Under the pieces are notes generated by a model. The model saw only the letters and a program-made list of their open reading frames with translations. It was not told the origin of the DNA and ran no database searches. From Pseudothermotoga elfii DSM 9442 = NBRC 107921 (GTDB lineage: Bacteria; Thermotogota; Thermotogae; Thermotogales; DSM-5069), in assembly GCF_000504085.1 (NCBI RefSeq), contig NC_022792.1, positions 1,764,001 to 1,828,000 on the forward strand: 64,000 nt of DNA. The letters run 5' to 3'. Of the stretch, positions 17,516 through 24,978 are shown in pieces. The position numbers and the translations under genes were made by a program. Position 1 is the stretch's first letter. Each line of letters begins with the position of its first letter.

Positions 17516-18553
17516 TTGAGCACATTCAGATCTATAGAATGGAAAAAGGATAAACTTGTACTCTTAGATCAGAGATACCTACCAGAGAAAACTCTGTATC
17601 TTGAATTGAAAACTGTTGATGAGGTTGCCAGAGCCATTAAAGAGATGACCGTTAGAGGTGCTCCGGCAATTGGAGTAGCAGCAGCTTATGGAATGGTTCT
17701 TTGTGTGCAAAAGCTTTCGAAAAATGACGATTTAATCAGAGAACTTCAAAAGGCCGACGATCTTCTGAGAGCTTCAAGACCCACTGCCGTGAATCTTTTC
17801 TGGGCACTGGATAGAATGAAGAAAATCTGGCAGGGATTCAATGGTTCGCTCGAAGATTTAAAAATGATTCTGGAAAAAGAAGCAGTTGATATTGAACGCG
17901 AAGATGTTGAAATAAACAAACAGATAGCTAAAAATGGTGTTGAACTTGTACCTTTTGGAGCAAAGATAATTCACCACTGTAACACAGGATCTCTGGCAAC
18001 AGTTGATTACGGTACTGCTTTAGGAATAATAAGATATGCACATGAAATAGATAAGAAAATACACGTTTTCCTGGATGAAACAAGGCCAAGATTACAGGGG
18101 GCCCGTTTATCTGCCTGGGAAATGAAAGAACTCGGTATACCTCACACAATAATCGTAGATGGAGCAAGCGGTCTGGTGATGAAAAAATTCAAAATCGATC
18201 TTGCACTTGTTGGAGCAGACAGAATAGCAGCCAACGGCGATACTGCAAATAAAATAGGAACTTACAACCTCGCTATAGTTGCCAAATACCATAATGTTCC
18301 ATTATACGTTGTTGCACCAACCAGTACGATTGATCTCAAAACACCTGCAGGTCAGGATATACCAATAGAAGAAAGAAGCGCTGATGAAATCCGCTGTGTG
18401 GGAAATAGTCAGGTTGCACCACAGGAAAGCCCTGTTTTCAATCCAGCTTTCGATGTGACCCCGGCAGAATTAATTTCAGGCATTATCACAGAAAAAGGCA
18501 TTGTTTATCCACCGTTCAAAGAAAATCTCAGAAAGCTTTTTGAATCGGCGTAA
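17516..18553 (+). CDS. mtnA: 5-Methylthioribose-1-phosphate isomerase
   Basis: Converts methylthioribose-1-phosphate to methylthioribulose-1-phosphate. About 345 residues, related to the eIF2B subunits. RGAPAIG lies at 47-53, the catalytic Cys in HHCNTGSLAT at about 155, and the catalytic Asp in VGADRIAANGDTANKIGTY at about 235. The TTG at 17516 is chosen because AAGGAGG lies seven bases upstream; the frame stays open back to 17498 inside the mtnK stop. An archaeal-type ribose-1,5-bisphosphate isomerase is a relative but does not fit the mtnK neighbour. Confidence 0.94.
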   Translation: MSTFRSIEWKKDKLVLLDQRYLPEKTLYLELKTVDEVARAIKEMTVRGAPAIGVAAAYGMVLCVQKLSKNDDLIRELQKADDLLRASRPTAVNLFWALDRMKKIWQGFNGSLEDLKMILEKEAVDIEREDVEINKQIAKNGVELVPFGAKIIHHCNTGSLATVDYGTALGIIRYAHEIDKKIHVFLDETRPRLQGARLSAWEMKELGIPHTIIVDGASGLVMKKFKIDLALVGADRIAANGDTANKIGTYNLAIVAKYHNVPLYVVAPTSTIDLKTPAGQDIPIEERSADEIRCVGNSQVAPQESPVFNPAFDVTPAELISGIITEKGIVYPPFKENLRKLFESA

Positions 18554-18571
18554 CTTCGGAGGTGATGTTCA

Positions 18572-19480
18572 GTGAATAAAGATATCAAGAAAATAGCAGA
18601 TGGGATAAGACGCAGGGTACTTGAATTTACAATAAGAAATGGTGGCGGTTATTTATCTCAAGCATGTTCAAGTGCAGAAATTTTAGCCACTCTCTACACC
18701 AAACTGATGAACATTGGTCCATCAGTAGCTCCAAAAATTCCCCCTGCTTTCACCGGTGTACCATCGAAAAACAACAGAGAATATTTTTCCGGTTACGGTT
18801 ACAACGGTCCAAAAGAACCCCAGCTCGACAGGTTTTTTCTCAGTCCCGTGCATTACGCTCTGGTGCTGTATGCCACTCTTGTTGAAACAAATCGCATGGC
18901 TGCTGAAGGCTTGGAGATGTTCAACAAAGATGGTTTTACAGTCGAGATGATAGGTGCCGATCATTCACCCGGTCATGAATTGATGTCCGGCTCACTTGGT
19001 CAAACTATCTCACAGGTTCTTGGTATAGCTCTGGCAAGAAAGAGAAAAGGTGAAACTGGGAAAAACTGGCTTGTCATGTCCGATGGGGAATTCATGATTG
19101 GCCAGACATGGGAAGCAATAGAAACACTTTCTTTTTACAAAATAGATACTGTCAATGTGATAATCGACGCAAATGGACAATCAGCAGATGGAAAAATAGA
19201 TACTGTAAATCAAATTGAACCACTGAAAAAAAGATTGGAATCTTTCGGAGCAGTGGCAGTAGAAGTGAATGGACATGATACGAAACAACTCATTGATGCG
19301 GCAAACACTCCTCATGAATCAAAACCTTTGTTTATTATCGCAAGGACTATCCCATATCAGGGCATTGAAATACTCAAAAAAAGAGCACCAAAATTTCATT
19401 ACATAAGAATAACAAATGAACAGGAAAAAGAAGAACTTCAGCAATTTCTGCACGAAAGATTCGGGGGTGATGGTCAATGA
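18572..19480 (+). CDS. Transketolase-like N-terminal subunit (TPP-pyrophosphate domain)
   Basis: A 302-residue subunit of a split transketolase that binds the diphosphate of TPP. It keeps SGSLGQ (139-144), SDGE (170-173, usually GDGE) and DANGQ (199-203, the Mg-binding Asn region). Residues that normally contact sugar substrate are changed: GGYLSQ at 25-30 where common transketolases have a GH-x-G motif, SPVHY at 91-95 in place of SKGHA, and an extra HSPGHELM before SGSLGQ. A GTG start follows GGAGGTGA. The changes suggest an unusual donor sugar; one linked to methylthioribulose-phosphate is my inference. Confidence 0.88.
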   Translation: MNKDIKKIADGIRRRVLEFTIRNGGGYLSQACSSAEILATLYTKLMNIGPSVAPKIPPAFTGVPSKNNREYFSGYGYNGPKEPQLDRFFLSPVHYALVLYATLVETNRMAAEGLEMFNKDGFTVEMIGADHSPGHELMSGSLGQTISQVLGIALARKRKGETGKNWLVMSDGEFMIGQTWEAIETLSFYKIDTVNVIIDANGQSADGKIDTVNQIEPLKKRLESFGAVAVEVNGHDTKQLIDAANTPHESKPLFIIARTIPYQGIEILKKRAPKFHYIRITNEQEKEELQQFLHERFGGDGQ

Positions 19481-20478
19481 AATTAGAAGCAAGAGTTCAT
19501 GAGAGAAATCTTGTCAAATGGGCTGCCGATAAACCGGAAGTCGTTGTTTTTTCAGCTGATTTAACCAATTCTACGGAAATAGGTCTTTTCAAAGAAACCT
19601 ATCCAGATAGATTTTATTCCTTCGGAATGACCGAACAAAACATGATGAGCGCAGCAGGAGGTATGGCAAGAGAAGGCTTTACACCCTTCGTACATACTTT
19701 TGCCGTTTTTATGTACAGAAGAGCCCTTGATCAAATAGAAATGAGCATAGCCTATCCAAACCTGAAAGTAAGGATATTTGGCTTTTTACCCGGTATAACT
19801 ACGCCAGGTGGTGCATCGCACCAGGCGATAAACGACATTGGAATTTTGCGGACAGTTCCCAACATGACCATACTGGAAACAGGTGATGCAACAGAAGTAG
19901 AGAGCGTTCTCGACGTGGCTCAATCAATAGATGGACCTGTTTACATCAGGCAACTTAGGGGACAAATACCAAGATTGTTTAAAGAACCAATGAGATTTGG
20001 AAAGAGTAGAGTTTTGAGCAAAGGAAGCGATATTACTCTGATAACAAGCGGAATCATGACTGAAGAAGCCCTGAAAGCCACAGCAGTGCTCAGAGAAAAT
20101 GGCGTTTCTATAGAACACTTACATATCTCGACTCACAAACCATTTGGTGATGACTCAATACTTGATGCAATTGAAAAAACGAAATACGGTGTGATCAGTA
20201 TGGAAAATCACACAATCATTGGTGGACTTGGCAGTTCAATTTCAGAACTCATGGCTGAAAACGGTATTGCTAAACGCCTTATAAGAATAGGTTTAAAAGA
20301 CACATACGCTCATGGTGGAAGTAAAGAATATCTGATGAAATACTATGGACTTAATGCGATGAATCTTGTAAAAGCCGTTGAAACTCTCACAGGTCAAAAA
20401 CTGAATATCAAGGAAGAAGATCTTGTCGAGCCACAGATAGATGAGATTGAGCAATTTATAAAAAGTGAAGATTTATAA
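19477..20478 (+). CDS. Transketolase-like C-terminal subunit (TPP-pyrimidine domain)
   Basis: A 333-residue partner subunit. The catalytic Glu that activates the TPP ring is in GMTEQNMM (E53). The pyrimidine-binding segment reads FAVFMYRRALDQI, and the C-terminal transketolase domain starts near residue 190. It overlaps the N-terminal subunit gene by four bases (ATGA), so equal amounts are expected. Deoxyxylulose-phosphate synthase and pyruvate dehydrogenase E1-beta share this fold, but the order and sizes fit a split transketolase. Confidence 0.9.
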   Translation: MKLEARVHERNLVKWAADKPEVVVFSADLTNSTEIGLFKETYPDRFYSFGMTEQNMMSAAGGMAREGFTPFVHTFAVFMYRRALDQIEMSIAYPNLKVRIFGFLPGITTPGGASHQAINDIGILRTVPNMTILETGDATEVESVLDVAQSIDGPVYIRQLRGQIPRLFKEPMRFGKSRVLSKGSDITLITSGIMTEEALKATAVLRENGVSIEHLHISTHKPFGDDSILDAIEKTKYGVISMENHTIIGGLGSSISELMAENGIAKRLIRIGLKDTYAHGGSKEYLMKYYGLNAMNLVKAVETLTGQKLNIKEEDLVEPQIDEIEQFIKSEDL

Positions 20479-20495
20479 ATGGAAGGTGAATCAAA

Positions 20496-21626
20496 GTGAT
20501 TGAATATGAAACCAGATACCATTTCAGTCAGGAGAGATTCAGGGTAAAATATCAGATATTTGAAGAAAGTAAAAGAGCCAAGGAAATTGCCGAAGCAATC
20601 TGTGTTGAACAGACTATCGAATTTCCAATAGAACTTACAGGAAATTCAATTAGAGAAAATGTTGTTGGAAAAATTGAAGAGATTCAAAACAATCACAATT
20701 CCACTGTTGTTACAATAAGTTACCCTGTCGAGACTGTTGGAAATGAACCAGCACAATTTTTCAACGTTATCATGGGAAACTGCAGCCTGTTTCCAAATTT
20801 GAAGATAATCGGCCTTCAACTTTCCCCTTCTATAGAAAATATCTTTCCCGGTCCGCGCTATGGCATTTCAGGATTGAGAAAATTGCTTTCTATATACAAC
20901 AGGCCACTTCTTGCAACAGCCATCAAGCCAATGGGTCTCTCAACAGATCAGCTTGCCCAGATGGCTTACAATTTAGCACTTGGTGGTATAGACATTATAA
21001 AAGACGATCACGGACTTGCTGATCAACCATTCTCAAAATTCAAAGATCGTGTTTTAAAAGTAACAGAAGCAATTCACAAAGCAAATCGCGAAACTGGATT
21101 TCACACAATCTACGCTCCAAACATAACATCTAATGAGCAAACTATGTTGAAACAAGCAGAATTTGTCAAAGAAGCTGGAAGTGGTGCACTGCTTGTATCA
21201 CCGGCTCTCAGTGGATTCAGCAGTTTCATAACTTTGAGGGAAAACACCGATCTTCCTATTTTGAGCCACCCGGCCTTTCTTGGCGGATATCTTTCTATTA
21301 TGGATTTTGACGTTTTGTTTGGAACAATACAGCGTATGATAGGCGCCGATGTAGTAATATTTCCAAATTACGGTGGTCGTTTTACTTTTTCAAAAGAAGA
21401 TTGTCGCAAAATAAATCATGGACTCAAAAAACCTTTCGGATCATTCAAAGAAATCTTTCCATCTCCGGCAGGAGGTATGAATATAGATTCTTGTGGTGAT
21501 ATAGTGTCATTTTATAACAAAGATGTGGTACTTTTAATAGGAGGGGCGCTCCACAAAGCAGGTGCAGATTTAACAGAAAATGTAAAAGCATTTAAAGCGC
21601 AGGTTGAAAAAATCCATGTTCGATGA
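20496..21626 (+). CDS. RuBisCO-like protein (form IV RuBisCO large-chain homologue)
   Basis: A 376-residue TIM-barrel enzyme. It has the phosphate/substrate Lys in AIKPMGLS (K144), a metal-site stretch GGIDIIKDDHG with K169, D171 and H172, then LSHPAFLGGY, FPNYGGRF (near 290-297), FPSPAGGM and LIGGALHKAG. In true RuBisCO the triad is Lys-Asp-Glu; here His replaces the Glu, and the loop-6 lysine motif is absent, so it should not fix CO2. Known relatives are the enolase MtnW and the methylthioribulose-1-phosphate isomerase of the isoprenoid shunt; the neighbours favour an isomerase role on MtnA's product. A GTG start follows GGAAGGTGA. Confidence 0.9.
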   Translation: MIEYETRYHFSQERFRVKYQIFEESKRAKEIAEAICVEQTIEFPIELTGNSIRENVVGKIEEIQNNHNSTVVTISYPVETVGNEPAQFFNVIMGNCSLFPNLKIIGLQLSPSIENIFPGPRYGISGLRKLLSIYNRPLLATAIKPMGLSTDQLAQMAYNLALGGIDIIKDDHGLADQPFSKFKDRVLKVTEAIHKANRETGFHTIYAPNITSNEQTMLKQAEFVKEAGSGALLVSPALSGFSSFITLRENTDLPILSHPAFLGGYLSIMDFDVLFGTIQRMIGADVVIFPNYGGRFTFSKEDCRKINHGLKKPFGSFKEIFPSPAGGMNIDSCGDIVSFYNKDVVLLIGGALHKAGADLTENVKAFKAQVEKIHVR

Positions 21627-21655
21627 TTCACTGGTTCAAAAGGAGAGAACTGTTG

Positions 21656-22579
21656 ATGCTGGGTTTTCAAAGCAACGAAGATCTGATGACTATAATTGCC
21701 TGGATGTACTATGTGGATGGACACACTCAGCAAGAAATAGCCGAAGAACTTGGTATAACAAGGACAAAAGTCAGCAGATTGTTGTCTGTTGCAAAAAATC
21801 AAGGGATAGTACAGGTTAGAATTAATCGATCATTACCAGAATACTATATTCTGGAAAAAGAGCTGAAAAAACTTTTTGGATTAAAAATAGCAGTTGTTGC
21901 TCCTGAAGACAGAAATCTACTTGGACAATTTGGTGCTGAATTTTTGCTGAAGTTCATAGCTGACCATAAGCCATCGAGAATAGGGCTTGGATGGAGCACA
22001 ACTGTCAGCTCAATGGCTCCACATCTTTCCCAGAAGATTATCCAAATACACCACAAGTGTTCTGTTCATGATTTAACAGGCAGTTTTATTGGCCAGAGAA
22101 ACCCTTACAGTATAAGCTGGATTCTGGCTGAAGCTATTTCAGCTCAGTATATACCTTTAGCTGTACCGGTTCTTGTAGAAAATCCTTCAATAAAAGAAGA
22201 ACCTTCAGTAAAAAAAGCACTTATGGAGGCATCTGAGGTCGATATAGCTTTTGTTGGAATGGGATGTATGGGTCAGGAAAGTACACTGTTAAAGACCAAG
22301 TTAGTTTCAAAAGAAACAATGGAACAGCTTGAAAAGTTGAGCTGTGTTGGAGAGGTTCTTATGCGATTTTTTGACGAAAATGGGAAGCCAGTGCAAACTT
22401 CTCTTGATGATAGAATAGTATCCATTGACTGGAATGCCATTCAAAAAATACCAGTATTTGTAGTTATGGCTGCGGGCAAAGAAAAAGTTTTACCTCTTAA
22501 AGCCGCATTAAAAGGTGGGTGGATTTCAGGACTTATAACAGATATCTCTACTGCAAGAAATCTTGTAGAAAACAAATAA
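21656..22579 (+). CDS. SorC-family sugar-binding transcriptional regulator
   Basis: About 307 residues. The N-terminal helix-turn-helix (residues about 8-50) contains HTQQEIAEELGITRTKVSRLL; the rest is the SorC effector domain, which binds a phosphorylated sugar (IGLGWSTTVSSMA, VGMGCMG, LITDISTARNLV at the end). The ATG at 21656 is preferred because AGGAGAG lies eight bases upstream; the frame is open back to 21623. It is the last gene of the operon and the likely reader of the two TGCACAAATGTGCA sites at its promoter. Confidence 0.9.
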   Translation: MLGFQSNEDLMTIIAWMYYVDGHTQQEIAEELGITRTKVSRLLSVAKNQGIVQVRINRSLPEYYILEKELKKLFGLKIAVVAPEDRNLLGQFGAEFLLKFIADHKPSRIGLGWSTTVSSMAPHLSQKIIQIHHKCSVHDLTGSFIGQRNPYSISWILAEAISAQYIPLAVPVLVENPSIKEEPSVKKALMEASEVDIAFVGMGCMGQESTLLKTKLVSKETMEQLEKLSCVGEVLMRFFDENGKPVQTSLDDRIVSIDWNAIQKIPVFVVMAAGKEKVLPLKAALKGGWISGLITDISTARNLVENK

Positions 22580-22992
22580 AAAATTCTATTTTCAGTGAAT
22601 GGTTGAATTGTTCTAAAGAACATGTAATGTGTTATAACAAAATCGTGGGACTCAAGATGAATGTAAGATATCTAAAAAGCATAGCTTGAAGTAAAACATT
22701 CCAAACCATGTAGTGCGGCGGGAATAGGTTAAGAGTCAGATCATTGACAAGTGAAAAAAGATGGTAAAACAAGATCAGGTCACTGATACAGTAATTTGCA
22801 ATGATTTTAAGCAAAATCTTCAAACCTCCCTCAAAAAATAGACATAGCGAAAACAAGCTACTTTTAAGAAATAGGTCCTGAATCCGCATGGGAAGCCAAA
22901 AAGAGTGATGAAAAAGGGTTAATGTTAGACATGCACTAACATTGTTAACACCAGGTTATGAATTTTAGATACAAATAGCCCTTTATTTATGG
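22580..22992. other. Long gene-free stretch upstream of the repeat element
   Basis: No credible gene on either strand: the open frames are short and lack ribosome sites. It holds a perfect 8-bp inverted repeat AATGTTAG/CTAACATT (22921-22928 and 22936-22943) with a seven-base loop. No terminator is visible after the SorC regulator gene. It may be decayed sequence; I recognise no insertion-sequence end. Confidence 0.5.
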
Positions 22993-22998
22993 TATACT
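22990..22998 (+). promoter_or_regulatory. Extended -10 promoter driving the repeat element
   Basis: TGG immediately followed by TATACT (22993-22998) makes an extended -10 promoter; no good -35 box is seen at 16-18 bases. A transcript would start near 23005, cross both repeats and reach the hairpin at 23122, giving an RNA of about 140 bases. Confidence 0.5.
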
Positions 22999-23010
22999 CA
23001 AAAACGTAGA

Positions 23011-23118
23011 GTCCGAAAGAAGGTCCTCTCTGAAAGAGATGGAAACTTTCCTCCTCCATTCCTTCCTCCTCCTCTCTTTTTAGTCCGAAAGAAGGTCCTC
23101 TCTGAAAGAGATGGGAAC
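23011..23118 (+). repeat. Two direct 36-base repeats with a 36-base pyrimidine-rich spacer (CRISPR-like or small-RNA unit)
   Basis: The unit GTCCGAAAGAAGG...GATGGAAAC at 23011-23046 recurs at 23083-23118 with one difference near the 3' end (GGGAAC). Each copy can form a small hairpin TCTCT-GAA-AGAGA followed by ATGGAAAC, which resembles the end of Thermotoga-type CRISPR repeats. The 36 bases between (23047-23082) are almost all C and T (TTTCCTCCTCC...), complementary to Shine-Dalgarno sequence. No cas genes are in the window. It could be a two-repeat orphan array or a regulatory RNA with an anti-ribosome-site loop. Confidence 0.6.
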
Positions 23119-23121
23119 AAA

Positions 23122-23146
23122 AAAAGGACCAATTACTGGTCCTTTT
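23122..23146. terminator. Bidirectional terminator
   Basis: AAAAGGACC (23122-23130) pairs with GGTCCTTTT (23138-23146) around a seven-base loop. T-rich sequence follows on both strands, so it can end the repeat transcript (plus) and the importer operon (minus). GGTCCT in the second repeat (23094-23099) could pair with AGGACC of this stem. Confidence 0.75.
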
Positions 23147-23187
23147 GTAATATTTTGCAACTGAAAAAAGGTATTAGAAAGAAATGC

Positions 23188-24015
23188 CTACTTGTTTTTT
23201 GGATCGAGAAGGTCTCTCAAACCATCTCCAAGAATATTCAGGTTCAAAACAATGAGGGCTATGACAAATCCCGGGAACAGTGTTACCCATGGGGCACTGA
23301 GCAAAAATGCCGTGCCCTGACCAACCAGACCACCAAGGGTTGGTTCTGGTGGTGGCACGCTCAATCCAAGAAAACCAAGCGATGCCTCGGTGAGAAAAGC
23401 TGTAGAGAGATTAGTTGTGAAAGTGACAATCAATATTGAAGATAAATTTAATAGCACATCTTCAATCATTATTTTTAAATCACTTTTTCCTATTACCTTT
23501 GACGCCTTTACAAACAAACTCTCTCTAATAGATAAAGCAGCTCCTCGTACCGTTCTTGCAAAAATCGGTATATAAACTACACCAACAGCGATTATCATAT
23601 TAATAAGGGTTGCACCAAACAGTGCTACTATAAAAAGCGCCAGAATCAACGAGGGAAATGCAAAAAACCCGTCGCAAATCCTCATGATCAACAAATCCCA
23701 GAAACCACCATAATATCCAGCTATCAATCCCAGAATTGAACCAAAAAACGAGGCAATCAAAATCGAGCTGAACGCGATTATCACACTTTTCTGAAGACCA
23801 AAAATACATCTTGAAAAAATATCCCTGCCGAATTGATCTGTTCCAAAAAAATGCTTTAAAGAAGGCGGTTCGAGTATAGCGTTGTAATCCATCGAATAAG
23901 GGTCGTAAGGTGAAAAAATTTCCGGAATAAAGGCTATAATTATAACTGCCAGCAAAACTACTAAGGAAATGAGATTCAAATAATTTTTGAAAAACCTTCT
24001 TATTGTTTTATTCAT
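23188..24015 (-). CDS. Peptide-type ABC transporter permease (DppC/OppC family)
   Basis: A 275-residue inner-membrane protein with about six helices. It has the N-terminal OppC segment HFFGTDQFGRDIFSRCIFG and the family loop GLSVPPPEPTLGGLVGQG near the end. It pairs with the DppB-type permease ten bases upstream. No DppD/DppF ATPase genes follow; a terminator comes next, so ATPases must be encoded elsewhere. Context suggests import of cell-wall fragments. Confidence 0.93.
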   Translation of the reverse strand: MNKTIRRFFKNYLNLISLVVLLAVIIIAFIPEIFSPYDPYSMDYNAILEPPSLKHFFGTDQFGRDIFSRCIFGLQKSVIIAFSSILIASFFGSILGLIAGYYGGFWDLLIMRICDGFFAFPSLILALFIVALFGATLINMIIAVGVVYIPIFARTVRGAALSIRESLFVKASKVIGKSDLKIMIEDVLLNLSSILIVTFTTNLSTAFLTEASLGFLGLSVPPPEPTLGGLVGQGTAFLLSAPWVTLFPGFVIALIVLNLNILGDGLRDLLDPKNK

Positions 24016-24024
24016 CGTGAAACC

Positions 24025-24978
24025 TCACTTTAACTCGACTCGAGGATCAATTAGTGTATATATGAAATCAACAACTATGTTCAGAGCAACTATTATCAAG
24101 GCTATGAACATCACCACAAACTGTATTACTGGATAATCTCTCTCGTTAACCGCTTGTAAAAGTAATCTTCCCAGCCCCGGCAGAGCAAACATGTTTTCTA
24201 TAACAATCGTCCCTGCCAGAAGATATCCAAGCTGGATGCCTGAAAGTGTTATGATCGGTATCAGAGCATTTTTAAGAGCATGTTTTCCTATGAGTTTTGA
24301 GTAGCTTACTCCTTTTGCTTTTGCGGTCTTTATATATTCTTGCTGTAAAACATCGAGCATTGATGATCTTGTCATTCTCATAATCTGAGCCGAAAGCATC
24401 AAACCAAGTGTCAGAGATGGCAGGAACATAACCTGCAGGTTCTTCAAGAAATCTTCTTGCATGCGCACATAACCAAAAATGTTAAAGCCTTTGAATAACC
24501 CCGCGAAGATGACAATCAAAATCGCCCCCACCCAGAAAGATGGGGACGAAAGGCCTACCAATCCAATAACTCTGACCAGACCATCGGTGAAAGAATTTTT
24601 CTTGATAGCAGCGATGATACCAAGTGGAATTCCTATAATAGTTGCGAAAAACATCGATAATATAGATAATTCCAGAGTCACAGGAAATCTATCGGCTATC
24701 AGGGCTGCCACCTTTTTTCCTGACCTTAACGACGTTCCAAAATCAAGTGTCACTAAATTTTTTAACCATACACCAAATTGAACAATCAAAGGTTTATCAA
24801 GCCCATATTGTTTGTACAGTTCTTGTATTTGTTCTTGAGTCAAATAATTTTGAGTTCCAAGCATCATATCTACGACATCGCCCGGAACAAGGTGTATTAT
24901 TATAAAAACTACAAAAGCAACAAACAGAACTGTTGGAATTGATGTGATAATACGTCTTATAAGATAACCGAAACTCAC
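24025..24978 (-). CDS. Peptide-type ABC transporter permease (DppB/OppB family)
   Basis: A 317-residue inner-membrane protein with six helices. It has the family's HLVPGDVVDMMLGTQ segment near residue 30, LDFGTSLRSGKKV near 95, and the C-terminal EAA-type loop around EYIKTAKAKGVSYSKLIGKHALKNALIPI. The ATG overlaps the binding-protein stop by four bases, so the two are translationally coupled. Confidence 0.94.
   Translation of the reverse strand: MSFGYLIRRIITSIPTVLFVAFVVFIIIHLVPGDVVDMMLGTQNYLTQEQIQELYKQYGLDKPLIVQFGVWLKNLVTLDFGTSLRSGKKVAALIADRFPVTLELSILSMFFATIIGIPLGIIAAIKKNSFTDGLVRVIGLVGLSSPSFWVGAILIVIFAGLFKGFNIFGYVRMQEDFLKNLQVMFLPSLTLGLMLSAQIMRMTRSSMLDVLQQEYIKTAKAKGVSYSKLIGKHALKNALIPIITLSGIQLGYLLAGTIVIENMFALPGLGRLLLQAVNERDYPVIQFVVMFIALIIVALNIVVDFIYTLIDPRVELK

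Noticed and set aside
20496-21626. Naming the RuBisCO-like protein MtnW (diketo-methylthiopentyl-phosphate enolase)
   Set aside because: MtnW needs MtnB upstream and MtnX/MtnD downstream; none is present and the transketolase genes do not fit that route.
18572-21626. An apiose-type pathway, because apiose loci can also carry split transketolases and RuBisCO-like enzymes
   Set aside because: The kinase and isomerase here are clearly MtnK and MtnA, not apulose kinase or apiose isomerase.
22632-22889. An 85-codon minus-strand frame in the gene-free region
   Set aside because: No ribosome site, an odd composition and no domain; not supported as a gene or as a transposase relic.
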